Shown: piece by piece, positions 52,429 through 61,165 of the stretch
How the letters are laid out: the number at the start of each line of letters is the position of its first letter
How positions within the stretch are numbered: the first letter of the stretch is position 1
Source: Glycomyces niveus
GTDB lineage: Bacteria > Actinomycetota > Actinomycetes > Mycobacteriales > Micromonosporaceae
Direction: 5' to 3'
Assembly (NCBI RefSeq): GCF_017592475.1
Contig: NZ_JAGFNP010000001.1
Span: forward strand, 62,001 to 126,000
DNA: 64,000 bases
Translations under genes and position numbers: made by a program
The notes under the pieces: generated by a model
The model's input: the letters and a program-made list of their open reading frames with translations, nothing else
Database searches by the model: none
Told to the model about the DNA's origin: nothing

Positions 52429-53543
52429 CGTTGCCTCAGCTTCGATCGGTCGTCCTCGCCGGCGGCGGCACCGGCGGCCACATCTACCCGCTCCTGGCCT
52501 ACGCCGACTGCCTGCGTCGGCACGACCCTCACGTTCGCGTCACCTGCCTCGGCACCGAGAAGGGGCTCGAGAACGACCTCATCCCCAAGGCCGGCTACGA
52601 CCTGCGCAACGTCCCGGCGCACCAGCTGCCGCGCAAGATCAACCTCGACCTGCTCCTCACCGCGCCCCGGATGCTCAAGGCCATGAAGGCCACCCGCGAC
52701 ATCATGGACGAGGTCCAGGCCGACGTCGTGGTCGGCTTCGGCGGCTACGTCGCCGTCCCCGCCTACCTCGCCGCCTGGCGCCGCAAGACCCCCATGGTCA
52801 TCTTCGAGTTCAACGACCCGCCCGGGGTCGCCAACAAGATGGCGCTCAAGTTCAGCGACAACCTCGCCCTCGGCTTCCCCCACCTCCCGCAGGCCTCCCC
52901 GATCCTCGCCGACGGCACCATCACCGGCGTACCGCTGCGCCCCGAGATCGCCCACCTCGACCGCCAGGCCATGCGCGCCCAGGCCTGCCAGTACTTCGGC
53001 CTCGACCCCCGCCGCCCCGTCCTCTTCGTCTACGGCGGCTCCCAGGGCGCGGCCTCGATCAACAACGCCGTCTCCGGTGCGGCCCGAGCGCTCACGCACC
53101 GCGGCGTCCAGGTCCTCCACATCACCGGCGCCCGCCGCGAGGAGCCCATCCACATCCCCGAGGGCCTCCCGGTCCCGTACCGGACCCTGCCCTACCTCGA
53201 CCGTATGGATCTCGGCTACGCCGCCGCCGACATGGTGCTCGCCCGCGGCGGCTCCATGACCGTCGCCGAAGTCTCCGCCCTCGGCGTCCCCACCGTCTTC
53301 GTCCCCATGCCCTGGGGCAACAAGGAGCAGTACCGCAACGCCGGGCCCGTCGTCGACGCCGGCGGCGCCATGTTCTGCGACGACGAGAACCTCAACCCCT
53401 CATGGATCGAGGCGAACCTCATCCCGGTCATCACCGACCCGCACCGGGTCGCCGCGATGTCCCGGGCCTCGGCCGCGTTCGGCAGCCGCACCGGCGACGA
53501 GGCGCTGCGCAACTACACCTTGAAAGTGCTGGAACAGGCATGA
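52425..53543 (+). CDS. murG: UDP-N-acetylglucosamine-undecaprenyl-PP-MurNAc-pentapeptide GlcNAc transferase
   Basis: 372 residues, GT28. Makes lipid II on the inner membrane face. LAGGGTGGHIYPLLA, VVGFGGYVAVPAYLAA and FEFNDPPGVANK in the acceptor domain; VYGGSQGAASINNAV and LARGGSMTVAEVSALGVPTVFVPMPWGNKEQYRNA in the donor domain. FEFN replaces the more usual HEQN. Overlaps both neighbours by ATGA. Confidence 0.95.
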   Translation: MTLPQLRSVVLAGGGTGGHIYPLLAYADCLRRHDPHVRVTCLGTEKGLENDLIPKAGYDLRNVPAHQLPRKINLDLLLTAPRMLKAMKATRDIMDEVQADVVVGFGGYVAVPAYLAAWRRKTPMVIFEFNDPPGVANKMALKFSDNLALGFPHLPQASPILADGTITGVPLRPEIAHLDRQAMRAQACQYFGLDPRRPVLFVYGGSQGAASINNAVSGAARALTHRGVQVLHITGARREEPIHIPEGLPVPYRTLPYLDRMDLGYAAADMVLARGGSMTVAEVSALGVPTVFVPMPWGNKEQYRNAGPVVDAGGAMFCDDENLNPSWIEANLIPVITDPHRVAAMSRASAAFGSRTGDEALRNYTLKVLEQA

Positions 53544-54952
53544 GCGACGACCCGAACGACCTGACGAGCCCCATCGACGAGGGCATCACGGCGGAGGACC
53601 TGGGCCGCACGCTGTTCATCGGCGTCGGCGGCGTCGGCATGAACGGCCTCACCCGCCTCTACGCCACCCGCGGGCTGCCCGTCTCCGGCTCCGAGCTGAA
53701 GGACTGGCCGAGCCTGCCCGAGCTCGAGCGCCTCGGCGTCACGCTCCACCGCGAGCACGTGCCTTCGAACCTCGACGGCATCGACACCGTCGTGCGATCG
53801 ACCGCGCACAACGACGAGCACCTGGAAGTGGCCGAGGCCCGCAGGCGCGGCATCCGCGTCTACCACCGCTCCGAGGCCCTGGCCGCTGCGATGACCGGCC
53901 GCCGCTCGATCGTCGTCACCGGCACCCACGGCAAGACCACCACCACCGCGATCATCTCGCAGATGCTCGCGCACGCCGGCCTCGATCCGTCCTATGTGAA
54001 CGGCGGCGAGAACATCGGCGCCCACACCGGCGCCCACGGCACCGGCGAGTACTTCGTGGCCGAAGCCGACGAGTCCGACCGCTCGTTCCTGCGCTTCCGC
54101 CCCGAGATCGGCATCGTCACCAACATCGACGTCGACCACCTCAACACCTACGGCGACATGGCCTCCCTCACCGAGGCCTTCGAGCGCTTCGGCCGCAACA
54201 CCGACAAGGACGGCCTGCTCGTCCTCTGCGCCGACAACCCCGGCACGGCCGCGCTCGCCAAGCGGTTCCGCGCCGAGGGCCGCACCGTCGCCACCTACGG
54301 CTTCTCGGACGGCGCGGACATCCAGCTCGGCGAGGTCGAGTCCACCAAGGACGGCGTGGACTACACCGTCCTGGCGCACAACCAGCTCCTCGGCCGCTTC
54401 CACCTTCCGACGCCCGGCAAGCACATCGCGCTCAACTCGGCGGTCGCGATCGCGGTGGGCCTCTACGTCGGTCTCGAACCGGACCAGATCCAGGCGGGCA
54501 TCGCCGCGTTCGGCGGGGTCAAGCGCCGCTTCGAGAAGCGCGGCGAGATCGACGGGTACGCGGTCTTCGACGAGTACGCCTACCACCCGACCGCGATGAC
54601 CGAGGCCATCAAGACCCTCAAAGAGGTGGCCGCTCCCGGCCGGCTCATCGTGGTCTTCATGCCCTACCGGGTCTACCGCACCGTAGAGATGCGCGCCGAC
54701 ATCGCCGAGGCGCTCTCCTTGGCGGACAGGGCGGTCGTGATGGAGATCTTCGGCCCCGGCGAGGAGATCCCCGCGGGCGAGGGCGGCCAGGCGCTCCTGG
54801 ACGCCGTGGACCTCCCCGACGGGGACAAGGTCTTCGTCCCCGAGTGGGAGGACGTCCCCGCCGCCGTGAAGGCCCTCGCGGCCGAAGGCGACGTCGTCGT
54901 GACCATGGGCGCCCCGCCCGTCCAGCTCATGCCGGACGACCTGCTGCGGTAG
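53540..54952 (+). CDS. murC: UDP-N-acetylmuramate-L-alanine ligase, divergent C-terminal domain
   Basis: 470 residues. Joins L-alanine to UDP-MurNAc. The N-terminal GVGGVGMNGLTRL, P-loop VTGTHGKTTTTAIISQML, EADESDRSFL and TNIDVDHLNTYG are canonical. The C-terminal domain is not: DDYxHHPTE reads DEYAYHPTA, FQPHRxSRT reads FMPYRVYRT, and the last motif GAG(N/D) reads GAPPVQL. Position in the operon and full length argue for a working MurC, but the amino-acid site may differ. A terminator follows, ending the first half of the cluster. Confidence 0.88.
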   Translation: MSDDPNDLTSPIDEGITAEDLGRTLFIGVGGVGMNGLTRLYATRGLPVSGSELKDWPSLPELERLGVTLHREHVPSNLDGIDTVVRSTAHNDEHLEVAEARRRGIRVYHRSEALAAAMTGRRSIVVTGTHGKTTTTAIISQMLAHAGLDPSYVNGGENIGAHTGAHGTGEYFVAEADESDRSFLRFRPEIGIVTNIDVDHLNTYGDMASLTEAFERFGRNTDKDGLLVLCADNPGTAALAKRFRAEGRTVATYGFSDGADIQLGEVESTKDGVDYTVLAHNQLLGRFHLPTPGKHIALNSAVAIAVGLYVGLEPDQIQAGIAAFGGVKRRFEKRGEIDGYAVFDEYAYHPTAMTEAIKTLKEVAAPGRLIVVFMPYRVYRTVEMRADIAEALSLADRAVVMEIFGPGEEIPAGEGGQALLDAVDLPDGDKVFVPEWEDVPAAVKALAAEGDVVVTMGAPPVQLMPDDLLR

Positions 54953-54965
54953 ACGCAAATCGAAA

Positions 54966-54991
54966 GGGCCGCACCCGAAAGGGTGCGGCCC
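54966..54991. terminator. Intrinsic terminator after murC
   Basis: Perfect 11-bp stem (54966-54976 with 54981-54991) closed by GAAA. It separates murC from the convergent siderophore-interacting protein gene. Confidence 0.8.
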
Positions 54992-55015
54992 CGCAATACC
55001 GTGCCGTGCCCTGGA

Positions 55016-55933
55016 CTAGTCCCAGGCGGCGCCGTTGCGCCAGTAGCCCATGAACGCCCCGCACTCCTTCGGAAGGCCGAGCTCCTTGCGGACGGTGAAG
55101 CGGAGCGCCTTGACGACGCCGGTCTCGGCGGCGATCCACACGTACGCGTCGCTCTGGGCGACCGCCTGCGGCGCCTCCCAGATCATCTCGTCGTCGTTCT
55201 CGTCGAACACCTCGGTCTTGGCGAAGTCCATCGCCCGAGCCGCTTCGGTGACCGCCGGGATGAGCTTGTCGCCCCAGACCGCGCCGTCGCGGGGGAGCCA
55301 CACGACCTCGACGTCCGCCGGGGCGTCGAGCTCGAGCACGTCGGCCGCCTCGGGCACTTCGATGAACGCCTTGCCGCGCGCGGTGATCGGCAGGTCCTCG
55401 AGGATCGCGGCGATCGCGGGGGCCGCCGTCTCGTCGCCCGCGATGAGCAGCTCGGCGCCCTCGGGGGCGTGGAAGTCGACGCCGCCGTGCGGGCCGTCCC
55501 AGCGCGCGTCGGGGCCGAGCAGCAGGATCTCGTCGCCCACTGCCGCGTCGCGCAGCCACCGCAGCGCCGGGCCGCACTCGTCGTCCGAGTGCGCCTCGTG
55601 CACCACCATGTCGACGTCGACCTCGCCGGCGGTGTGGCGGACCGCGCGCACCGTGTAGGTGCGGACGCCGCACTGCTCCTCTGCAGGGAGCGCGCGCAGT
55701 TCGGAGTACCAGCGCTCGCTCGTGGGCATCTTGTCGAAGCCGCAGGTCCGGGCCGGGAAGATGAGTTTGAACCGCTGGTCGTAGCCGTTGTCGGCGAAGT
55801 GCGCGAGGGTCGGGCCCGCGAAGGTGACCCGTATGAAGGAGGGGCTCAACCGCCGCAGCGCCCGCACCGCCACGGGGAACAGCTCGAACGGCCGAACAAT
55901 GGACTCGGTCTGTTCCTCAGTCTGCGTCGCCAC
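55016..55933 (-). CDS. Siderophore-interacting FAD-binding protein
   Basis: 305 residues, SIP family (ViuB/YqjH-like ferric-siderophore reductase). RVTFAGPTLAHFADNGYDQRFKLIFP and RTYTVRAVR with VDMVVHE form the FAD-binding barrel; LLIAGDETAAPAIAAIL and YVWIAAETGVVKALRFTVRKELGLPKE form the NAD(P)H domain. Releases iron from siderophores by reduction. GTG 55933 follows GGAGG at 8 nt. An iron box precedes it. It is inserted backwards between murC and ftsQ. Confidence 0.92.
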   Translation of the reverse strand: MATQTEEQTESIVRPFELFPVAVRALRRLSPSFIRVTFAGPTLAHFADNGYDQRFKLIFPARTCGFDKMPTSERWYSELRALPAEEQCGVRTYTVRAVRHTAGEVDVDMVVHEAHSDDECGPALRWLRDAAVGDEILLLGPDARWDGPHGGVDFHAPEGAELLIAGDETAAPAIAAILEDLPITARGKAFIEVPEAADVLELDAPADVEVVWLPRDGAVWGDKLIPAVTEAARAMDFAKTEVFDENDDEMIWEAPQAVAQSDAYVWIAAETGVVKALRFTVRKELGLPKECGAFMGYWRNGAAWD

Positions 55934-55956
55934 GCGGCACGCCTCCTTCTCTCGGC

Positions 55957-55975
55957 TAAGGTTTGCCTAACCTTA
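55957..55975. promoter_or_regulatory. IdeR/DmdR1-type iron box
   Basis: TAAGGTTTGCCTAACCTTA; read on the minus strand it matches the recalled consensus TTAGGTTAGGCTAACCTAA at 16 of 19 positions, and the palindrome extends to GGCTAAGGTT (55954-55963) and AACCTTAGCC (55969-55978). Iron-loaded regulator should repress the SIP gene. The box is also 59 bp upstream of ftsQ. Confidence 0.82.
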
Positions 55976-56033
55976 GCCGAAGGGCCGGGCGAGCCGCCAC
56001 CGCCGAACGGCCGGGACGTGGAATCATCGACCC

Positions 56034-56768
56034 ATGCGCGGCCCAGAGAACACGTCCGAAGCGGGGCCCTGGCGGCTCGTCCACGTGGTGCGCCGCAAGC
56101 TGCCCGACAGGCGACTGCGGTGGATCGCCGTCAGCGTCCTGGCGTTCCTCCTGCTGGCCTTCGTGATCGTGTGGACCACGCCCCTGTTCGAGGTGAAGCG
56201 GATCGAGGTCACCGGGACCTCGGTGCTCACCCCCGACGAGGTCGCCGCGCTCGGCGAGGACGCGGTGGGCCGCTCGGTGCTCGGCGCCGACCTCGACGCG
56301 ATCGCGGCCGCCGTCGCGAAGCTCGCGCCCGTCGCCTCAGTCGAGGTCACCCGCGCGTGGCCGGACGCGGTGAGCGTCGCCGTCACGGAACGCGAGCCAT
56401 ATATGGCCGTTCCGGTGGATGACGAGACTTTTCTCATGGTGGATTCCGAAGGTGTGGTATTCGACGAGACCGCCGCCCCGCCCGGATCAATTTGGAGGGT
56501 CGAGCTGGCCGAGCCGGGCCCTGACGACCTCGCGACGATCGAGACCCTCACGGTGCTGCAGTCGCTTCCGGCCGCCCTGGCCGACGAGGTCGAACACGTG
56601 GCAGCGCCGTCCCCGGCGGGGATCACCCTGTATCTCGAAGATGGACGGACGCTCCGGTGGGGCGACGGTTCCGAAAGCGAGCAGAAAGCCGAGGTCGCCG
56701 ATCGATTGTTGGCCGGAGGGTACGAACATGTCGATGTCAGCGCACCAGATGCCCCCACTGTGAGTTAG
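56034..56768 (+). CDS. ftsQ: Cell division protein FtsQ
   Basis: 244 residues. Basic cytoplasmic N-terminus, one helix (WIAVSVLAFLLLAFVIVW, about 30-47), then the POTRA domain (LFEVKRIEVTGTSVLTPDEV to TRAWPDAVSVAVTEREP) and the FtsQ/DivIB domain ending near residue 235. Bridges early and late divisome proteins in the periplasm-like space. Its ftsL and ftsI partners are not in the window. No strong ribosome binding site; AATCAT lies 6 nt upstream. Confidence 0.9.
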   Translation: MRGPENTSEAGPWRLVHVVRRKLPDRRLRWIAVSVLAFLLLAFVIVWTTPLFEVKRIEVTGTSVLTPDEVAALGEDAVGRSVLGADLDAIAAAVAKLAPVASVEVTRAWPDAVSVAVTEREPYMAVPVDDETFLMVDSEGVVFDETAAPPGSIWRVELAEPGPDDLATIETLTVLQSLPAALADEVEHVAAPSPAGITLYLEDGRTLRWGDGSESEQKAEVADRLLAGGYEHVDVSAPDAPTVS

Positions 56769-56786
56769 CGTTAAGGGGGGAGCGGG

Positions 56787-56798
56787 TGTGCGCGCACA
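56787..56798. promoter_or_regulatory. Palindrome upstream of ftsZ
   Basis: TGTGCGCGCACA is a perfect 12-bp palindrome 45 bp before the ftsZ start, in the short ftsQ-ftsZ gap where an ftsZ promoter is expected. Binding protein unknown. Confidence 0.3.
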
Positions 56799-56843
56799 TC
56801 CGTTTGCCGTACCCAGGGCCGAAGGGGAAGGAAGGCAGCAGCG

Positions 56844-57956
56844 ATGACACCACCGCACAACTACCTCGCCGTCATCAAAGTCGTTGGAGTCGGAGGCGGC
56901 GGCGTCAATGCTGTCAACCGGATGATCGAGGCGGGCCTCAAGGGCGTCGAGTTCATCGCCATCAACACCGATGCGCAGGCGCTCTTGATGAGCGACGCCG
57001 ACGTCAAGCTCGACGTCGGCCGCGAACTGACCCGCGGCCTCGGCGCGGGCGCCAACCCCGAAGTGGGCGCGAAGGCCTGCGAGGACCACCGCGACGAGAT
57101 CGAGGAAGTCCTCAAGGGAGCGGACATGGTGTTCGTGACCTGCGGCGAGGGCGGCGGCACCGGCACCGGCGGCGCGCCCGTCATCGCCAACATCGCCCGC
57201 AAGCTCGGCGCGCTCACGATCGGCGTGGTCACCCGGCCGTTCGCCTTCGAGGGCAAGCGCCGCCAGACCCAGGCCGTCTCGGGGATAGACGATCTGCGCA
57301 ACGAGTGCGACACGCTCATCGTCATCCCGAACGACCGCCTGCTGCACCTCGGCGACCGCTCGATCTCCATGATGGACGCATTCCGCCTCGCCGACCAGGT
57401 GCTGCTCTCCGGTGTCCAGGGCATCACCGACCTCATCACCACGCCCGGCCTCATCAACCTCGACTTCGCCGACGTCAAGAGCGTCATGAGCGGAGCCGGT
57501 TCGGCGCTCATGGGCATCGGCTCGGCCCGCGGCGAGAACCGCGCCGTCGAGGCGGCCCGCGCCGCGATCGAGTCGCCGCTGCTCGAGCAGAGCATGGAAG
57601 GCGCGCGCGGCGTGCTGCTCTCCATCGCCGGCGGTTCGGACCTCGGCCTGTTCGAGATCAACGACGCGGCCGAGCTCGTCTCGGACTGCGCCCACACGGA
57701 CGCCAACATCATCTTCGGCGCGGTCATCGACGACGCCCTCGGCGAAGAGGCCCGCGTGACCGTCATCGCCGCCGGGTTCGACGTCGAGGACGAGGCCGAG
57801 TTCGAACTGGCCCAGCCGACCCGGATCTCCGCGCTGCCCGAGCAGAAGCCCGAGCCGGTGCGCGAGGCCAAGCCCGAGCCGGAGCGCGAGTCGAGCAACG
57901 GCAAGGTCCTGTTCGACGACGTCGACGTCCCGGCCTTTCTGAAGGACGGCTTCTAG
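56844..57956 (+). CDS. ftsZ: Cell division protein FtsZ
   Basis: 370 residues. Tubulin-like GTPase that forms the Z ring. [14 protein letters not shown], the signature [14 protein letters not shown]7-loop residues [11 protein letters not shown] and a GTP-binding NTDAQAL are all present. A Glu/Pro-rich linker (about 325-355) leads to the C-terminal peptide [13 protein letters not shown], which binds SepF or FtsW. AGGAAGG lies upstream of ATG. Confidence 0.97.
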   Translation: MTPPHNYLAVIKVVGVGGGGVNAVNRMIEAGLKGVEFIAINTDAQALLMSDADVKLDVGRELTRGLGAGANPEVGAKACEDHRDEIEEVLKGADMVFVTCGEGGGTGTGGAPVIANIARKLGALTIGVVTRPFAFEGKRRQTQAVSGIDDLRNECDTLIVIPNDRLLHLGDRSISMMDAFRLADQVLLSGVQGITDLITTPGLINLDFADVKSVMSGAGSALMGIGSARGENRAVEAARAAIESPLLEQSMEGARGVLLSIAGGSDLGLFEINDAAELVSDCAHTDANIIFGAVIDDALGEEARVTVIAAGFDVEDEAEFELAQPTRISALPEQKPEPVREAKPEPERESSNGKVLFDDVDVPAFLKDGF

Positions 57957-58019
57957 CGGCGGCGACCGTCGAGACCGGCAACGTCTCGGCGGCCGCCTCC
58001 CGGCCGAAGCCTGCGAGCC

Positions 58020-58793
58020 ATGAATTCGCAGCGCCGCCCACCCGTTCAGGCCGCAGCCCCTCCCGATTCGCTAGGACCTCAGCACTTGACCACCCGATCT
58101 CGCCGAGACCAGTTGCGGGACAACCTCAACCGGACCCGCGAGGCCATCGCGGCCGCCTGCTCCGACGCGGGCCGCACGCCGGACTCGGTCCGCCTCATCG
58201 TCGTCACGAAGACCTTCCCCTCCTCCGATGCGGCGACCCTCGTGGAACTCGGCCAGACCGACCTGGGGGAGAACCGCGACCAGGAGGCCGCCCCCAAGGC
58301 CGCCGAACTCGGCGCCGCCGGACTGGAACCGGTGTGGCACTTCGTAGGCCAGCTCCAGCGCAACAAGGCCAAGTCCGTCGCGGGTTACGCCGATTGGGTG
58401 CATTCGGTCGACCGCGCCCCGCTCGCCGCCGCGCTCAGCAACGCCGCGAACGCCCACGGCCGCACCCTGAACGCGCTCATCCAGGTGAGCCTCGACGGCG
58501 ACACCGCCCGCGGCGGCGTCCCCGTCGCGGACCTCGAACCGCTCGCTGAGGCCATCGCCGCCGCGCCCGCGCTCGTCCTCAAAGGGGTCATGGCCGTGGC
58601 CCCCCTCGGCTGGGAACCGGCGAGAGCCTTTGCGCTGCTTAACGAATGCTCCGAGAGGGTACGCCGGACCGACCCGGGCGCGACCGAGGTCTCGGCGGGC
58701 ATGAGCGGCGACTACCGGGAGGCCGTCCTCGCCGGGGCCACAATGGTCAGACTGGGCAGAAACGTGCTCGGCGAACGTGAACCGATGGCGTAA
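58020..58793 (+). CDS. YggS family pyridoxal phosphate homeostasis protein
   Basis: 257 residues. PLP-binding TIM barrel: VVTKTFPSSDAATL with the PLP lysine, LGENRDQEAAPKA, WHFVGQLQRNKAKSV, and the C-terminal SAGMSGDYREAVLAGATMVRLGRNVLG. Controls free PLP. The first 22 residues (Pro/Gln-rich) look unlike the family; TTG 58086 may be the true start. Standard dcw location, but pgeF, usually between ftsZ and yggS, is absent. Confidence 0.88.
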   Translation: MNSQRRPPVQAAAPPDSLGPQHLTTRSRRDQLRDNLNRTREAIAAACSDAGRTPDSVRLIVVTKTFPSSDAATLVELGQTDLGENRDQEAAPKAAELGAAGLEPVWHFVGQLQRNKAKSVAGYADWVHSVDRAPLAAALSNAANAHGRTLNALIQVSLDGDTARGGVPVADLEPLAEAIAAAPALVLKGVMAVAPLGWEPARAFALLNECSERVRRTDPGATEVSAGMSGDYREAVLAGATMVRLGRNVLGEREPMA

Positions 58794-58936
58794 GGTGTGG
58801 GGCAGCAGTGGGGCAAATGGCCGTACTATGACGGTTGACTAGTCGGGCAAAAACACATCCGTGTAAGGAGTCGGCGCTAGGATGAGACCGCGTACCTGAC
58901 TCAACAGGGGCGCGGCCCGAGGAGGGAGCACGATCG

Positions 58937-59545
58937 ATGGGCGCGATGCGGAAGGCAGGCATCTGGCTCGGCCTCATCGAGGACGAGGACGATCGCGGCT
59001 ACGGCAACGGCTACGAGGAGAACGACGAGTTCGCCGAGGAGCAGCAGCAGGCGGCTCCCCAGCGGGCGCGGGGCGCGCAGCGCACGACCGGCCGGGTCGG
59101 CCGGACCCCTTCGGAGGACCGCCCCGTCCGCCAGCTCAACCGCGGCTCCGGTTCGGTCACGCCGCTCTCCCGCGAGACCGGTCCCCGCGAGACCTTGACG
59201 CGAGACAACCTCGCGCTGGCCGAGCCCGCCACCGTGCGGCCGGTCCCGGCGGAGGAGGAGCCCGCGAACTACCGGATCACGACGCTGCACCCGACCACGT
59301 ACAACGAGGCGCGGACCATCGGCGAGCGCTACCGGGACGGCACCCCCGTGATCATGAACCTCTCGGAGATGGAGGAGGCCGACGCGAAGCGCTTGGTCGA
59401 CTTCGCCGCGGGCCTCATCTTCGGGACCCGGGGCTCGTTCGAGCGGGTGACGAACCGCGTGTTCTTGCTCTCGCCGCCTCACGTCCAGGTGACCGCGGAG
59501 GACAAGGCCAAGATCGCCGAGGGCGGGTTCTTCAACCAGTCGTGA
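58937..59545 (+). CDS. sepF: Cell division protein SepF
   Basis: 202 residues. The N-terminal amphipathic helix MRKAGIWLGLIED binds membrane; a disordered Gln/Arg-rich linker follows; the SepF domain (about 105-195) holds HPTTYNEARTIGERYRDGTPVIMNLSEMEEADAKRLVDFAAGL. Anchors FtsZ to membrane in bacteria that lack FtsA. GAGGGAG precedes the start. Confidence 0.93.
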   Translation: MGAMRKAGIWLGLIEDEDDRGYGNGYEENDEFAEEQQQAAPQRARGAQRTTGRVGRTPSEDRPVRQLNRGSGSVTPLSRETGPRETLTRDNLALAEPATVRPVPAEEEPANYRITTLHPTTYNEARTIGERYRDGTPVIMNLSEMEEADAKRLVDFAAGLIFGTRGSFERVTNRVFLLSPPHVQVTAEDKAKIAEGGFFNQS

Positions 59546-59554
59546 TCCGAGGGA

Positions 59555-59560
59555 TACACT
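59555..59560 (+). promoter_or_regulatory. -10 element TACACT, leaderless start for yggT
   Basis: TACACT ends 7 nt before GTG 59568 with no ribosome binding site, suggesting an internal leaderless promoter in the cluster. Confidence 0.4.
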
Positions 59561-59567
59561 GCGAACC

Positions 59568-59858
59568 GTGAACCTGGCACTGCAGCTGATCTATCTGGCG
59601 CTCTTCGCGTTCTACCTCTTCCTCCTGGCCCGACTGGTGTGCAGCGTCGTCGTGCAGTTCTCCCGCCGCTGGGAGCCCGGACCCAAGTCCGCGGCCCTGC
59701 TCGAGACGGTCTACAGCGTGACGGACCCTCCCCTGAAGGGGTTGAGGAAGGTGATTCCGCCTCTCAGGCTTGGTACTGTATCGATTGATCTGGCGTTCCT
59801 GGCGCTGCTCCTGATCACGTGGATCCTGATGGACCTGGTGGTCGGACGGAACATCTGA
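59568..59858 (+). CDS. YggT family membrane protein
   Basis: 96 residues with two helices (LIYLALFAFYLFLLARLVCSVVV, IDLAFLALLLITWILMDLVV) and the YggT core VYSVTDPPLKGLRKVIPPLRLGTVSIDLAF. Function not settled; constant dcw neighbour between sepF and divIVA. Confidence 0.88.
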   Translation: MNLALQLIYLALFAFYLFLLARLVCSVVVQFSRRWEPGPKSAALLETVYSVTDPPLKGLRKVIPPLRLGTVSIDLAFLALLLITWILMDLVVGRNI

Positions 59859-59941
59859 GCGGTGCCGGGCGGGGGTGCGAGACACGGTTATCGTGTTGAG
59901 TGGCCTTGCGCGCCAGGCGAACAGCTGAGAAGGAGTTTCGA

Positions 59942-60925
59942 ATGCCGCTGACCCCAGCCGACGTTCACAACGTCACGTTCAAGAAACCCATGCTCGGGAA
60001 GCGCGGATACGACGAGGACGAGGTCGACGGTTTCCTCGATGAGGTCGAGCGGGAGCTCGCACGCCTCAGCGACGAGAACGGCGAACTTCGCGCACAGCTC
60101 GAGAGTCTCCGCGCCGGCGCTCCCCCCGGGGCAGCCGACCACGCCGAGATGGCCGCCGCACTCGATCGGGTGCAGCGGGAGAAGCACGCCATGGAGCAGC
60201 AGCTCCAGGAGCTCGACGCCGAGCTGCACGCGATGCACCAGGAGATGGTGGCCGCGCAGCAGCAGGCGCAGCAGCTCCAGCAGGAACTGGCCCAGCGCGG
60301 CCCGCAGCAGGACGCTTCGGCTCCCGCCGGCGGCGGCGAGCAGGAGGCCCTGCGTCTCCTCATGGTCGCCCAGCGCACCGCGGACGAGCACCTGGAGGAC
60401 TCCCGCCGGGAGGCCGACACCGTGCTCGGCGAGGCGCAGCGCGAGGCCCAGTCCATGGTGACCGAGGCCCAGCGCGAGGCGCAGACGATGGTCTCGCAGG
60501 CGCAGCGCGAGTCGAAGGCCATGATGGCCGAGGCCCAGCGCGAGTCGAAGGCCCTCCTGACCGACGCCCAGCGCGAGTCCGAGTCCCTGGTCACCGAGTC
60601 GCGCGCCGCGGCCGAGGACCTGGTGGGCCAGGCCCGCGACAAGGCCGAGCGCATGGAGATGGAAGCCGAGCAGGAGCGCCAGAAGGTCATCGGCCAGCTG
60701 GAGGACTCCCGTTCGTCGCTGCTGAAGAACATCGAGGAGCTGAAGACCTTCGAGCGCGAGTACCGCACGCGCCTGAAGCTCTACCTCGAGAGCCAGCTGC
60801 GCGATCTCAACGGCCAGCAGGGCCGGTCCGAGGACGAGGGCTTCGAGGAGGCCCCGCAGCAGACGCCACCGAGCGAGCGCACCGGTTCCAGGTCCGCGTT
60901 CGTGATGCAGGGCGGGCGCGGGTAA
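59942..60925 (+). CDS. divIVA: DivIVA/Wag31 polar growth and division protein
   Basis: 327 residues. The N-terminal DivIVA domain ([34 protein letters not shown], 2-35) binds curved membrane. A coiled coil follows; residues 153-229 are seven 11-residue repeats built on (E/D)AQRE(A/S)x4(T/S/A). The end is Gly/Arg-rich. Directs polar cell-wall growth in actinobacteria. AAGGAG lies 6 nt before ATG 59942. Confidence 0.95.
   Translation: MPLTPADVHNVTFKKPMLGKRGYDEDEVDGFLDEVERELARLSDENGELRAQLESLRAGAPPGAADHAEMAAALDRVQREKHAMEQQLQELDAELHAMHQEMVAAQQQAQQLQQELAQRGPQQDASAPAGGGEQEALRLLMVAQRTADEHLEDSRREADTVLGEAQREAQSMVTEAQREAQTMVSQAQRESKAMMAEAQRESKALLTDAQRESESLVTESRAAAEDLVGQARDKAERMEMEAEQERQKVIGQLEDSRSSLLKNIEELKTFEREYRTRLKLYLESQLRDLNGQQGRSEDEGFEEAPQQTPPSERTGSRSAFVMQGGRG
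60398..60628 (+). repeat. 33-nt coding repeat within divIVA (hendecads)
   Basis: Seven units of 33 nt starting at 60398, 60431, 60464, 60497, 60530, 60563 and 60596, each encoding a variant of [11 protein letters not shown]. The middle five are closest, the outer two degenerate. Eleven-residue periodicity gives a near-straight or slightly right-handed coiled coil. Confidence 0.8.
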
Positions 60926-61041
60926 CCCCTCCCGCTCCTCCCCGGGACACCTCCTCCGGGCCGGCTCGGGCGCGCCGCAGATTGGCGGCGCCGGGCCATA
61001 ACCTGAACGGGGATCGCCTCGTTAGTCATGGTTGAGCGGGT

Positions 61042-61068
61042 GAGGGCGCGGTGAGAACCGCCGCCCTC
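61042..61068 (+). terminator. Hairpin after divIVA
   Basis: GAGGGCG (61042-61048) and CGGT (61049-61052) pair with ACCG (61057-61060) and CGCCCTC (61062-61068), one bulged C, loop GAGA. No T run follows, so termination is uncertain. Confidence 0.4.
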
Positions 61069-61165
61069 ACCGCCGCACCATGCTTCAACGATGCCGCGGT
61101 CCCCGCAGGGGGCCGCGAAGGACCGCGCGAGGGCCCCGCTACCCGCGCGCAGGGGAGGAATCGAC

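Noticed and set aside
60398..60628. Regular 33-nt repeats that might suggest a CRISPR array
   Set aside because: They are in frame in divIVA, have no spacers and encode a hendecad coiled coil.
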